Positions 9,613 through 21,820 of a stretch of DNA of 64,000 nt are shown in pieces (the first letter of the stretch is position 1; each line of letters starts with the position of its first letter). A program made the position numbers and the translations under genes. This DNA comes from Norana najaformis (taxonomy: Eukaryota; Annelida; Clitellata; Crassiclitellata; Hormogastridae), in contig OZ029915.1 of the NCBI GenBank assembly GCA_964023275.1, positions 19,259,775-19,323,774 on the forward strand, given 5' to 3'. A model generated the notes under the pieces. The model was not told the origin of the DNA and searched no databases. It was given only the letters and a program-made list of their open reading frames with translations.

Positions 9613-10920
9613 CACTTTCCCCTCTTTCCCGGTGAAGTGGTGAGTGACAATGAATGAATGTTAATAAACTATACATACAGTTAACTGCATTGAACAAAAC
9701 TTTTCAGTACTTCTGTCGTTAGACAAACTAACTTTAATTACAAACATCACGTTATCTTCTCTCTGTCTCGTCCTGTGCCGATGTACTGATGGTAACTGAA
9801 TATGTGAATTGCTTCAACTTCTGCGTATACATTAGGTTAGGCCTACGTGGGCCCCTACTGAACAGATTGTCACGACTAGTCAGTGTTTACGCCGTGCGAA
9901 AATCTATAGGCCCGTGTAATGTTTAAAAAGACTGTTGCCACGAGACGTAATGTATAGAAAGACGTTTGGCAGTCGATCTATAACACTAGTCGGTGGTCAG
10001 TCTTGAAACATTAGTTGGTGGTAGCGGTGATACTGGCGTCTCTTCGGGGATTTCTTGGCGTGTTGTTTCGTTGACGAAGAATGTTCAATTGACGCTTTTA
10101 TTCTAACAACAAGTCTATTTACAACCTATTTACAGAGTCACGATGTTCTTAGACATGCTGTAGTTTCACTCTCAGCTGCTAGCTTCTTTCTCCCGCACCC
10201 GTTTCGTCAGTTTGTCCGTCGTTGCAGCTTGCTTCAGCCGAGACAGGATTCCTCTTTCGCACGTCGCTGAGAGTGCTCCGCGGTTCCACGCGTCGCTGAG
10301 AGTGAACCTCGACTCACTTGTTCACTCCCTTTTTATTCTCTCTTCCAGCTCCTAGCGGCATACATCAAAAGCATTCTTTCTTCCCCTTCCTGCCTCACCG
10401 CATTATCATGGCTTCCTTTCCTGTAGTCTGCTAGCGGCAGACTTCAATCGACCTTCCATCTACCCTCTTCCATCGCTGCATCATCATGGCTCGCATTCCA
10501 GTGCTCTGCCATTTGTCTTGCAGATCACAGATCTTGCAGATCCTTCCAGTCCCCTCGCTTGCACGCGTTGCCCTTTGGAGCCGTGTCTGTGTGCCTTTGT
10601 CTGCCTCCTTTCCTCTGTCTGTTCTGTCTGTCGTCCTTTAGTCTTTGCATCAGTCGTGCTTAATATTTCTGCCCTTATCTACTACTAATTTAGTTCTAAA
10701 TACTACAGTTAATTGTTTATATAATTAATTGTTCATCGTTTTATATAATGTTCTGTATTTGTGGCCGTATTTCGCATCATCGTCTCCTCGGTCTCCATTA
10801 CAGCCCGCAAACATATTTTTGTTTATTAGGGCTTAAACGTGTAGTTCGGTTCCGAGTTCCAAGGCGTGTAGTCTCACGAGTGCATTGAAGTGCCATGAAA
10901 TAAATAGGCTTAAATATTAA
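9613..10920. other. unassigned; short direct repeat inside
   Basis: CGTCGCTGAGAGTG occurs twice (about 10263 and 10290). The tract 10330-10640 is C+T-rich. No gene, LTR pair or tRNA was recognised. Confidence 0.4.
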
Positions 10921-10924
10921 CCTA

Positions 10925-11255
10925 ACAGGGGCTTTAAGTGGTTCACAAGACATGCAATCTGTGTTAGGACAACTGCAAGTTAAACATAATGCTCAATGGC
11001 CAATCCTTCCTAGCTTCTTCTTAAAAGCTGTTATAGTGTCCACTGAGACAGTACTATCATCCAAACCGTTCCACAACGCTTGTGCTGAAGCATTTGCGTT
11101 CTAATGTTCCTTTCGGTTCTTAAATAATTTATATCTGTGACTTCAGGTAGGTCGCATTGTTTGGTGTTAATTGAGTGAAACTCTGCCATTGCATTGCCTC
11201 ATTTCAAGTGATAATTGTTAATATCATTTGGAAAGCAAAAATACTATAGAAATAA
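10925..11255 (-). mobile_element. LINE ORF2 C-terminal fragment
   Basis: Read on the minus strand, 11090 down to 10990 gives ALWNGLDDSTVSVDTITAFK followed by KKLGRIGH and a stop. That is the typical end of a non-LTR reverse-transcriptase ORF. Only this terminal piece remains. Confidence 0.6.
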
Positions 11256-13290
11256 AATGCTTTAAACCGTTATGGGATTAATCGAGGTGCGTCAAATGAG
11301 CCCATAATTATTAGGACTCGAAACTGTGTTGTTTTAAAGACTCTCCGCAAGACTTCGTAGCCCTGTAGCTTAGTGTTGGGAAAACGACCTACAGATTGAA
11401 AATTGGAGAGGGAGAGTTGGTTGGGGCAGAGGTAGAACGGCTAGGTGGAAAGCGACAGGGAGAAAGGGAAAGCAAAAAAGATTTGTATAAATGCAAAAGA
11501 AAGGCGGTAAGGTGAGGGGAAAAAAGATTGGAGACGAGAGAGGGGAAGGGAGTGGAAGAGGAGTTGTGGAAGGAGTGGGGGAGCAAAGAAAGGACATTGC
11601 GCTGTTTTACCACGCTGATGTTCTGCGCGGGATATACTAGTTTCATTTTTTTCTACAGGTACCATCTCGAACTCCATAGATATAATCTCAGTCTGTCTAT
11701 ATAGTAATAACTTGGTGTAATTATTCTTTGTCCCTAGGTTTTATTACTTCTCACGCCGCAAGAGTATTTTTGAAACAACTAGATATTATGATGAGATTAT
11801 TATTTTGAACACCATGAGTGTGTTCTGTCACTTTACGGGTTCCGTGCTTGGCGTTACCTGGAGCTAATGACCAATCAGTAGCTGTTACTATTTATAGGTT
11901 TTTGTATATAAACAAGTCGGATTTGTGGGCCGCATTAGTAACCTGTTAGCCGGGTCTGTTTTTGGTGAGTCTTTGTTATAAAATAGAATAGTTTCACTGT
12001 TTTTATTCGACTCTAATTTATCTGTCAGTATTTGTTATCAAGAGTTGAATGAAATGTTGGAGCTCTTGACGGAATTGCTTAGGTTATTTAACTAAATAAT
12101 AGAATTAAATATCATTTGAACCTATAATGATAGTGGCGCAGCCCACAGTCGTTTGTATGCCACTGGACTATCTTTGGATTCATTAACTTTATTCTAGAGG
12201 ACCGTGTATAAAATCCGCGCAGGAGGAGGTTGTTGTGTGAGGATTGTTGTTTAATTTTGTGATGAGCGTTTTTTCGATTGGATATCGAAACCTGTAATAG
12301 AATAATATTATAATAGTACATTTGAAAGCCTGCACCGAAAAGCTGGTGATCTTCTCACACGAGGCGCACCAGTTACACCTGCTCATATCACTTGATGTAC
12401 TAGATATTGTGGGTTTTGGCTGCCTTTTCATCAAACTTGATGACTTACTTTGCCTTGAGAAACATTTTAAATTCTAGTAATAGGTATAATTTTATTTGCT
12501 AAAGTTATATGCCCTTTTATCGGGTGCCATTCAGCATATGTGGTCTTGAATTACTAATTTCATAAGTGCATATAATGCTGATGAATTAATTTAACTCATT
12601 TTCATTTTTTCAAGAAGCTCATCGACAACCTTTCAAAGTTGTCAATTGATTGGGCTTCGAACTATCTACTTGCCTAGTTTATAACATAGCGTTAGCTTGA
12701 GAAAAGACAAACAGTCTTTGATTTTTATATAAATTCATTCATCAACTAACAGTTGCTAAATGCATGAATCTTACAGTGACATTTGCAACTCAGTAATTTG
12801 AGTTACAAATGTTATTGTAAAATTTGTGTGTTTAGCACATGACATGTGACTGCTACCAAATCTTTCTCATGCTGTCTCAACAATGCACCTGTAATCACTT
12901 TATTTAGGCTGTTCTATGCCAAGTCAGCAGAAAAGCTTAGACATGCCTCTCACTGTTGCGCAATCATGGATTTTCAAAAACTGCTGACTCATCACAACAC
13001 AGGTTTGACTTTTTCCTGTGTGAATGCCCTTGTAATAAAATGGACTTCAGCAGGAATCACTGCCAATGGCCTGTTGTGTAGGGTGCCGCTAGCGAATCAC
13101 AAGCAAGTAAACAATCCGATGACTTATTAGCATGACATCACTGACACTTCCAATACAAACGAGCTTGAAATGTGCAGAGTCATCACTGGAAAAATCCCAC
13201 TCACAAAGCTTGACTGGTTGCTTTTTACCTAAGCATTTATGTTTTTTTAGTAACCACTAGTCATTTGGAGTTTGGATCATAACGTTAGAA
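11256..13290. other. upstream region of the M-Ras gene
   Basis: The region contains a strongly A+G-rich tract (11395-11600) that opens several shadow frames on the minus strand, and AT-rich sequence after it. A non-coding first exon is possible near 11940-11965 (TCTGTTTTTG followed by GTGAGT), but I cannot prove it. No TATA box convincingly paired with the ATG at 13291 was seen. Confidence 0.4.
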
Positions 13291-16200
13291 ATGTCACGAG
13301 CACCTGGAGACAATCTGATGACCTACAAGCTGGTTGTGGTTGGAGATGGTGGTGTTGGAAAGTCAGCTCTTACGATCCAGTTCTTTCAGAAGCTGTTTGT
13401 GGAAGACTATGATCCAACAATCGAAGACTCATATGTTCAGCATGCAGAGGTTGATGGGGAGCAGTGTATTTTGGATGGTAAGTAAAATGTTGCCAACTGC
13501 AAAACCATATTCCATTAAACTACAGGTTTTCAGAAATGGTAAATTAAGATAATATGATTTGCTTTCCATCAGCAGTGGCCATTTTTCTTAGATGAAGACC
13601 TCAGAAGTGTGGTCCTGTGATTTTAGGATCTAACTGTTCCACAAATGTGTTGTTGAAAAATAACAAAATAACATTTTGTTCATTTTACATAATGCATTGT
13701 GATGCAGTGTTAAAATGGCAACATCCACTTGTTGACATTTGTACTTGGATTTTAACCATGGATGCTCTATTGAAAGTTGCAACATTATACTTTTCCTGAT
13801 CTCTCTTGTGTTGCTCTACTACATGTTGCTACTTCCTGCTTCTCTTCTTCTTCATTCCTTTGTTTTCCCTTCCTTCTCAGCCTACAAATTTTCTTCCTTA
13901 TTCTCTTTGCATCCTCTCCTGCAATTCATCTTTTGCTGTTTCTTCTTTTTTATTCAATTCCTGGTTCCCCCTTTCTTTTGTCTTCTTTTTCCATCTGTTA
14001 ATGTGTTTCATGTTCATGGAATTTCTCTTAACTTGTTCCACTTTGTGCTTTTCAATTTCTCCTTTGGTTCTTGCCGTTGCTTTTGCGTCTGTTCATTTTT
14101 CTGTTCTGTTCCATTCTCCTCCTTGTACTCCAATTCCCGTAGTAAGCACTTCACTAGTACCTAATTAATTAATTAGTCAACAGTGGTGGGAAACAGTTAT
14201 ACGAAATGCCCATCATATGCAAAACGAGGCTGCTTCTACATCTGCCAATAAAGTCTGCTTCAATTGCCTTCTAATCATTCTGCATGGGAAGTAGCATTTC
14301 TGGACAACTAATGGCCACAAATGGTGACCGTGAGAACAGTACATTACAATAATAGATAACCGAGTTGCAGGTAAGTGTAAATTTGGGGCATCTTGAGTTT
14401 TACGTGGGAGAGAAACTCCATTACTCTTTTTGTCACCCGAACTAATAAGCTTGCTTGTGGCCCAATAAATCATTGACTGAATAGTACAACAGTTAATGTA
14501 AAATTATGTTTAAACGAAGTGCAAATTCCAGAGTCATAAGTTTTCATATCCAGTTCTTGAACTTCTTGGTACTTTTTCATGTGATCATTGGAGCATCTTT
14601 CCTCATATGGAAACATGGTGCCAAATGTGAATGGCAGCTGCACATTTTTGACTTCATATCCCCATTTTACTTTAATAACTGTAGGTTGGTATGTCAGTTA
14701 CATGCACTTTGTATTGAAAGATGAAACACAAATTCTTATAGATGATCCCATTATTTTCCCACAAACTGTAATGAAATCGTAGTCATGAGATTGGGTGTCT
14801 GATACAAAATTAAAAAGTTTGGGTATATTTTGTGACAAGGTTTATATTTATTTTTCTAATAAAGTTTTAGACACCGCTGGTCAGGAAGAATTCAGTGCGA
14901 TGAGGGAACAGTACATGCGAAAAGGAGATGGATTTCTGCTAGTTTATTCAGTAGTTGACAGACGCTCATATGAAAATCTCGAGAACTTCTATACCCAAAT
15001 TCTAAGAGTCAAAGACAGGTTGGTTATGCCTCACAAGTTTTGCAAACCCTGGTAAAAACATTTAACTATAAGGCTTAGGACCATGCTTGGAGAATGAAAG
15101 TTGCTAGTGATTACCTTATCTACATTACCTTAATGGTAATGATTTAAATATTGGAATTTGTTGGCCAATTTATGTTGGATTTATTGACTGAATTAGTTTT
15201 AAATACCCGGATAATCTGTATGTATATATGACCTTAAATTTTTTATTTAGGCTAAATCCATTGCTTTATATGTTTTAAAAATTTAATTAAACGAAACTAT
15301 GTAAAGTATTTAATGAAAGAAGGCATTATTATTATTATTATTATTAATTAGAAACTTCTAGAGAGTCAGTGTCTAATGCACAAGGCATCAAACGATGGTG
15401 CATCAGATTTAAGTTGCATTCAGTAAGTAACTAAATAGAATCTTGCCATCTTTGGTTTCTAAAATTTCTTTTTGAAACAAACATCTGTCCGATATTGTGT
15501 CAAACATTTCTTTAGGACTACCTTCTTTGCTAGGTCTTTTCATATCTCTTCCAATGGAAATTTTATTGAGTAAATGTATGAAAGAGTGGACGAATAGATT
15601 TGTTGATTGATTAATTTGTTGTTTAACTTAAATATAACAATTACATTTAGCTGCTGAGACAGTTCTGTAACAGTTTCATTCGTGACTTAAAGTAGACTCT
15701 CTGTAGAAAATTGAAGACTGTGTTCTTGTGATGAAAGGCAAATGAATCATCTTAAGTTTATTTAGCCACAGATTATGAAAGTCACGAAAACGTCCTTTTG
15801 TTAAGTCAGGTCATGTGAAGGTGCATGCGTTTTTATTACACAGAGACTCCTATCCGATGCTGCTGGTTGCAAATAAAATAGATCTGGTGCATACTCGTAA
15901 AGTTTCAACTGTAGAAGGTCAGCAGCTTGCAGAAAGACTAAAGGTACTTGGCACGTAGATATATCAGAAAACAGATAGCCCTATTAATTACAGGTCTATA
16001 ATCTGTTCTGATTTCTAAGCCTTACTTAGGCCTTACTGGCCGATGGTAGCCTACTGGAGAGAGTGCTTGGCTTGTAGCGCTGAGAGTACGGGTTTGAAAC
16101 TCTTCTGAGATGGTTACTGTGTAGGGACCTTGAGCAAATTTTTCACTCACAATTGCTCGTTGATATCAGTTCATGCCAAGTTATTAGATAGTGGCACCTA

Positions 16201-19200
16201 ATAAATGCAGAAATATTAAATAATAAGTACTGCCACTATCATAATAACCAAAACAAAGAGACTGGCAGTGCAGACCTCTCCGGATGTTATAATTTTAATT
16301 TCTTGCCATATTTTTACATGAAATGCTCTTTTTAACAGTTAAATAGTCAGTTTGGGCATGTGATTTTTAATTTTCTGGAAATGAGACCAGTGCATCGCAG
16401 GATTTGCTGATTGCTTCCCATCTTATGCCAGTACCAAATTATGCTGCTTGGTCACAGAGGCATGTGTGTGCAAACAATTTGCCCAGGGTCATTGTGCAGA
16501 ATCCATCTAGCAGGGCAAACCCACTACCTTTCGATTACAGACCCATCACAAACCAAATAGACTACCATATAACTGCATACTTTTAGACTATACTGGTACA
16601 TACTGACCAATAACATACCAATAAATCATTGAGATTTAACCCTATTCACTTTCTTTTTAATTCAGTAATTTGATACACTGCTTGATATCTTTGTCATAGG
16701 CCCATGATAGGTAAAAGCCTATAACTGTGTGTAGTAATTTCTCTGCCTGTCTGCTGTTGGTCAGTCATCATGTATTAATATTATTAACTAAATTGTTGAC
16801 TAGTTTGCAAGATCGGAAATAACCAAAAATGAACAAATGTATGGCATAACTGCAACTTAAGTACAACAACAATAAATAGATACTAAGAAAATTATTAAAT
16901 TTTTGGAAAAATCATTTTGAAACCTTCTAAAATGGAAATCAACATAGGCCTACATTAAAGCAGTAGCAATACTGCTGACTGCTCGCAAGAAATACACCAT
17001 CAGAGATTTTTAAGTTTTGACCTCGTCTCAGAGTCCAAACATCTTTGTCTCGTCTTTGGAGTCCTAGGTCTCGGTCTTCATTTGTCTTGGAGATCCAAGA
17101 TCTTAATCTCTGTCTTGTCTCAGATAGCTAGGTGTCTTGGTCTCGGGACTGGATGTCTTGGGTCTCGCCTCAGTCTTGGTCCCAAGGTTCTCTCTGGGCA
17201 ACCCTGGTTAAAAATGGTATGAGAGAGAAAATCACCTTAGAATATTGTTGTTCAAAATTTACTTAAATTTGATTTTGTTACTTTTATCATCTATGTACAG
17301 TGACCTGTCTATGAACCATAATATTTTATTTAAGTCATAATTTTGCTATTAAATTTTACAAAGTTGTGAAGTACAGTACTCATATGAAAATCTAGACAGT
17401 AATAACCAGTTTTAACTCATATACAAGCATTATGTAAGCTGCATTCTGGCAAATTATGTATTAATACTCTGTGCTAGTGGGCAGAAGAACTATCTTTTTA
17501 ACTATTTAGAAAAATTCTGCAAACCAATTTGATTATACACCAATAAAACGGTTTTCTGAGAGATACAAATTAGGTCATGGTGAACAGCTTTAATACTTGC
17601 CATGATTACTACAATCATGTTATTTAATCATAAAGCTTTATTGGTCAGCTTATAGATAGTGTAGTCTGCATATTAAGCAGCATGGCTGTGGAAAAATTAT
17701 GAATGAGCATGACTTTCTTTTCCTGTTTCTGCTACAACTAACCTGTGTAAAATTCAGTTAATCTTGCTTTCCAGTAATTGTATGAAATTTTAAAATTTGA
17801 GTTTCTCTGTGACCACTTATACTACCTCAATAAGCTATCATTCTTTTTAAAGATATTTTAATGTATAACACACATGGATGTGTGTTGATTGACACATAAT
17901 AATAATAATATTGTTAATATTATTATTTATAACTGCTATCAACACACATGTGTGGATTAGCTGCTTGCTTAGAATTTTTTTAAAAGTGAAAGATGGGTGT
18001 TATTCATTACATTTATTTTTAAAGTGAAATATGAGTTTGGTTTCTTTTAGATACCTTACATGGAGACAAGTGCCAAACAACCACCAGTCAATGTTGACGC
18101 TGCTTTTCACTTCATTGTCAGGATTATCCGGTGAGCACGAGAGCCTTTCCGCTCAGAGTTATGACTGGAAGAACTATTTTTGGTGTATAGCATCTTGGCT
18201 TCACAATTTCTCTGTTTTTTGTATTGATCCCTTTCATGCTCTGCTGGGATGTCACTAAATTTCTTGCTAATCTGGGCTGTAGCCAATCTTGCTTTGTTTG
18301 GCTATAGCTATTTCTTGCTCTCCTGGGCGATAGCCATTTTCTGCTGTTTAGGGCTATAGCCATTCCTTGCTGATCTGGCCTGTAACCATTATTCACGCAT
18401 TGCAGGCCTGCTAATATATCTTGCTGTCATGGGTATAGCCTTTTCCTGCTTTCCTGGGCAAGATCGTGCTGATGTGGCACTTTTATAAATAGTAATAATA
18501 ATAATAATAATGACAATTTATAGAGTGCCATAGTAAAGGCCGAGCCTGAAACAAGAGTGCTGTACATGTACAGTTATTTGTTTGAAAGGCTTTTCAGAAT
18601 TGACACGTGAATGTCCAGGTATTACTGCTTTTGTTCGAATTTATGTCGGCTTCTAACCACTGTCAGAGCATCTTTTATTTTTAATCAGTCAGCAAGTACA
18701 TGCTGGTATAGATGTGCTGATGACCTAATTCATAAGAGCTCTGTCCTGTGTGTACATTCTTTTTCCTGTTGGTACTAGCTAATCTTCATAATCTCTTGGC
18801 ATCTGAGCTTATTTATGTGCTGGTACAGGGCTTACAGGGTTTGCATTGTATTATATGTAAGGTCTGTTCAGATTATATATGCTGAAAATATTGATACAGT
18901 AGTGGTGAAAGTCATGTTCCAATAAATTTAGAATTAGTTTTCGTACATTACTTATAGCATTTAACAGTAATCTGATATAGGTTTCAGGAGAGTGAATTGC
19001 AGGTTGGTTTAGTGCAGACGTTTTCTGACTAAACTGTTTTCCTAAACTGTGAACTACAAGCATATAGAAAATTTGTTTTATAGAAATGCTGACAGGTTTA
19101 TTCATCATCCCTGCCCAGTTTCTTGGACCTGTTCAACTTTGATTAACAGAATGGATTTTCTGTAGGATATCTTCTTAATCCAAAATCTAAACATGTATAT

Positions 19201-19366
19201 GTTTACCATTTGAATATGTACTCTGTTCATTCTTTGTTATATAAAAATTATCTCATCAAAGTTTGCTGCAACTGAATTTTTTGATGACAGGGCTCAACCA
19301 CACGATCTCACCAAAAAAAGGAAGAAGGGCCGTAAGATGCGTGGACAGAAATGCCTTCTGATGTAG
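13291..19366 (+). CDS. MRAS: M-Ras small GTPase (5 exons, complete)
   Basis: Exons 13291-13477, 14865-15018, 15844-15943, 18051-18130 and 19291-19366; all junctions are GT-AG and in phase; 198 aa (human MRAS 208). Motifs: P-loop GDGGVGKS (18-25), effector loop YDPTIEDSY (40-48), DTAGQ (65-69), NKID (124-127), ETSAK (152-156). QFFQK after the P-loop and SAMREQYMR after switch II point to M-Ras rather than R-Ras or classical Ras. A short N-terminal extension precedes TYKLVVVGD, as in M-Ras. The C-terminus is a polybasic [13 protein letters not shown] then CLLM, a CAAX box whose final Met favours farnesylation, while vertebrate M-Ras ends in Leu. Expected role: membrane-bound GTP switch acting on RAF/SHOC2-PP1-type effectors (family knowledge). 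The second exon's acceptor is set by the VLDTAG reading. Confidence 0.95.
13478..14864 (+). other. M-Ras intron 1
   Basis: The intron starts GTAAGT and ends TAATAAAG. The C+T-rich tract 13800-14160 opens several overlapping serine/leucine/phenylalanine-rich frames that are composition artefacts. No repeat family was recognised. Confidence 0.8.
15324..15408 (-). repeat. CR1-like LINE 3' tail in M-Ras intron 2
   Basis: (ATT)n then AATTAGAAACTTCTAGAGAG, followed by GTGTCTAATGCACAAGGCATCA...GATGGTGCATC: the 3'-terminal module of the local LINE family, in minus orientation and 5'-truncated to the tail. Confidence 0.8.
16040..16225 (+). mobile_element. tRNA-derived SINE, family A, copy 2 (M-Ras intron 3)
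   Basis: Same architecture as 7563-7738: A-box-like GGTAGCCTACTGGAGAGAG, B-box-like CGGGTTTGAAAC, body CCTTGAGCAA...TCACAATTGCTC, then GTTATTAGATAGTGGCACC and TAATAAATGCAGAAATA. Divergence between copies suggests an inactive, moderately old pair. Confidence 0.88.
16388..16565 (-). mobile_element. tRNA-derived SINE, family B, copy 1 (M-Ras intron 3)
   Basis: Shares CAGTG(A/C)ATCGCAGGA, then GTACCAAATTA.(G)CTGCTTGGT, CACAGAGGCA and GCAAACAA with the copy at 24690-24893. On the minus strand the distal end (about 16562-16490) resembles a tRNA head. The head is more decayed here than in the other copy. Confidence 0.75.
18220..18475. repeat. ~30-base minisatellite in M-Ras intron 4
   Basis: Five to seven imperfect units of about 30 bases carry TTGCT...CTGGGC(G/T)ATAGCCAT. 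Unit edges are visible at TCTTGCTAATCTGGGC, TCTTGCTCTCCTGGGC, TTTCTGCTGTTTAGGGC and TCCTTGCTGATCTGGCC. GGCTATAGCC is self-complementary. Confidence 0.75.
18487..18580 (-). repeat. LINE 3' tail (ATT)n in M-Ras intron 4
   Basis: On the minus strand the sequence runs ...GGCACTCTATAAATTGTC(ATT)n, the same tail type as CGCTATATAAATTGTC(TTATT)n at 41345-41385. Only the last ~90 bases of the element are present. Confidence 0.6.
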
Positions 19367-20045
19367 TGATTCAAGGTACTTCGCAAAAATCAAGGGACAC
19401 TTGTTATTTTGAACAGTTTTGCGTTATTATGAACAGTTTTGCTGGCAACTGTTGAAGTTTTACCACATATTTTTTAAAATCATTTTTAAGTAATCAATTT
19501 TTTATTATTTGAGTCCGTTTTCTTGCTGTGATGTTTTTATATGAGAATGTTCACTGTGCCTTTTAACTGCACATTTTGTAAGAGAGTCAATGAATAGGTA
19601 AAAATTGAAATAATATTAAAGCTATTTGCAAATGATAGTAACGATAATCAAAGGCAATCACTGATATTATTGAGAATGATGTTGATTATATGACAAGTAT
19701 AAGATTTTTATCTGCTTCATCATTTTATGTCCAGGTCTTTTGTTTTTCAGTAACCTTAAACAGTTCTGATTTTGCATTCTGTGTTGTCACCAAGCTGTTA
19801 TCATTCATATTCATGAATAAATCTTTTGCTGTTATCAATTTCATAGTCATTACATTTTGTGTTATAACTGTCATTTTACATGGTTAATTACATGGCATTT
19901 TAACCAAAAATGAACAGTTTGGCATATCTTTAGTTAGATCAAAGGCAAGTCTTGAGTTAAATTTTGAAGGAACTTTAAAAAGTGAATGCCAAGTTGAGAA
20001 TGTTCCTAATTATTGCCTGCTAAGTACATATGTTCTACAGTTTTA
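19367..20045 (+). other. probable M-Ras 3' UTR and downstream flank
   Basis: T-rich sequence after the stop codon. AATAAA occurs at 19816-19821 and again at 21441-21446; the first would give a 3' UTR of about 470 bases. The cleavage site cannot be fixed from sequence. Confidence 0.4.
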
Positions 20046-20049
20046 GGTA

Positions 20050-20485
20050 GGTGTTATCCATCGGTGTTGCCAATGTTTCCATTTTAAATCATGGTTTATT
20101 TCAAGATCTTAATGTTAGATTGTGTGTGGTTTTAACTTCTGAATGTGTCATGGTTATAACAAAGGACAGTTCCTTGAGGTGATGTCTCACTGTTTCATAG
20201 TTTTTTGAGGTGTTTCCTGATTTAATATTTTGCTGTTTCACTGTACTAGTGATTTTACATTTGGCCGTTGAAAGACTTGCAACGTTGAGTTGAAGAATTA
20301 TCAGGGAAGGCCCACTGGCTTGAAAGTCAGATGACATTGGCACGATGGGGTCTGTTGGTGGCATGTGACTGGGATTCATCATAGAATTTGGTCCGCTGGT
20401 TGGATCATTAGCTTTCCCCGCTAATCCAGTTATTGACAGGGAGTCCAACAAGAATGCTGATCCACTACCCCAGTTTTTACTATGG
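20050..20485 (-). mobile_element. LINE 5' part: start of endonuclease domain
   Basis: The minus-strand frame 20496-20101 contains SGPSLIILQLNVASLSTAKC, matching the opening strand of non-LTR endonucleases (LxILQxNVxxL). The rest of the enzyme is missing or scrambled. Confidence 0.55.
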
Positions 20486-20489
20486 TTGT

Positions 20490-21605
20490 AATGCATGACG
20501 ACTATTCAGTGGGTCACAATTTTAATAATACATCGACTATTTTGAATGAAACTTACAGGAGTGTTTTTAATCTTCAAACTTCTTCAAAGTGTTTACGGAT
20601 GACTCTTCCAGATTTCTTGAAGCTTCAGTATTGTTCTCTATTTTGTCATTATTTTACTAGCTATACTATTTTGAGTCATTCTAAATTCCATTAGAAGCAG
20701 TTCATTTTTAGAGTGCTGTATAATTTGCCTTTTATCAGTGTGTTGTGGTCAGAGTGTCCTAACGTTTTACTAACAAATATTGTGACTTGTAACTCTATCA
20801 AGACTTCTAATTTTTAGAAATAATGGTTAATGATTATTATTATGGAAGCTTTATCCTTAATAATATTTTGATGGTGAAAGTAATAATATTCACATTTTGA
20901 TCCACTGAAGGCCATTATATTCCTTCATATTTAATCTGATTGAGTGTGGCCCTTTCTAGTCTGACAAGTTTTCCCATATATTCATCATACTAATTTAACC
21001 CTTTTTCTACCAGCCAACTGCCTCAAATTTCTATTTTTGAACTCTTTAATACAGTTACCACACTTTAGCTTGACTCTGTATCTTGTGGTTTGCAATTTCA
21101 AAACAAAAACGAGCAAGGAGTGTTGCTGACAAAAAGAAAACATCTTAGACTGTAGGATGCATTTATGGTGAACCAGTTTGCATATAGATTAGACTTTTTA
21201 TACTTGATTGGAGTAATCGCACAGTTTCAACTAATGAGTACACAACTTGATTCAGAATGCCATTTGATCCAAGTAAGCAGTGTGATTTGCTAAAGTGCTT
21301 TAATGTTAAGTTATGATTTATAGTTCATTTGATGAATATATACCTCCTGGTAATGGGATTAGTTTTTTTACTTTGCATGAAATTAGTCCTTTTGAAGACC
21401 AAAACTAAGCAGTTTTTTTATTGTTTTGTATCGTTGTGATAATAAATATTTTCAGTGTTTAGTTCTTATCGATTTTCTTATGTTTTGACCTTATTTTATA
21501 TTTTTTCTTACATGCAGGGTTAAGCTGCAGTTCAGTGAAAGTAGGCTATGCACAAAGTCAAGTGTCTGGGACTACAAATGCATAACCATGCATTTAAATA
21601 CTGGT
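20490..21605. other. unassigned AT-rich intergenic
   Basis: No gene or repeat family recognised. There are several short A/T runs and an AATAAA at 21441. Confidence 0.4.
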
Positions 21606-21607
21606 AA

Positions 21608-21820
21608 TTGTAATTAGTAACTTATAGTTTGCCATGTCTAATGCACACGGCATCAACCGATGGCACACCAAAGCCAAGCAGTAATCAGGTCAATATCCAG
21701 AAGGTAAAGTAAGTCTGGGCCTCAGCAAGTCTCTGAAAACTACTTGTCATGACTTCTAATTTAATTACTTTGACTTAGAGCCGGTATCTAATACGCCAGG
21801 CATCCTTCCATGGCGCAACT
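21608..21820 (-). repeat. two CR1-like LINE 3' tails
   Basis: Copy one (about 21610-21670): GTCTAATGCACACGGCATCAACCGATGGCAC after AATTAGTAACTTATAG. Copy two (about 21775-21818): TATCTAATACGCCAGGCATCC...CATGGCGCAACT. Both are minus-oriented members of the tail family seen at 15324, 33062, 44160 and 48198. Confidence 0.65.

Noticed and set aside
13739-14168. Overlapping 120-141 codon frames in M-Ras intron 1
   Set aside because: All come from a C+T-rich tract; three frames are open at once and none has a domain. They lie inside a proven intron.
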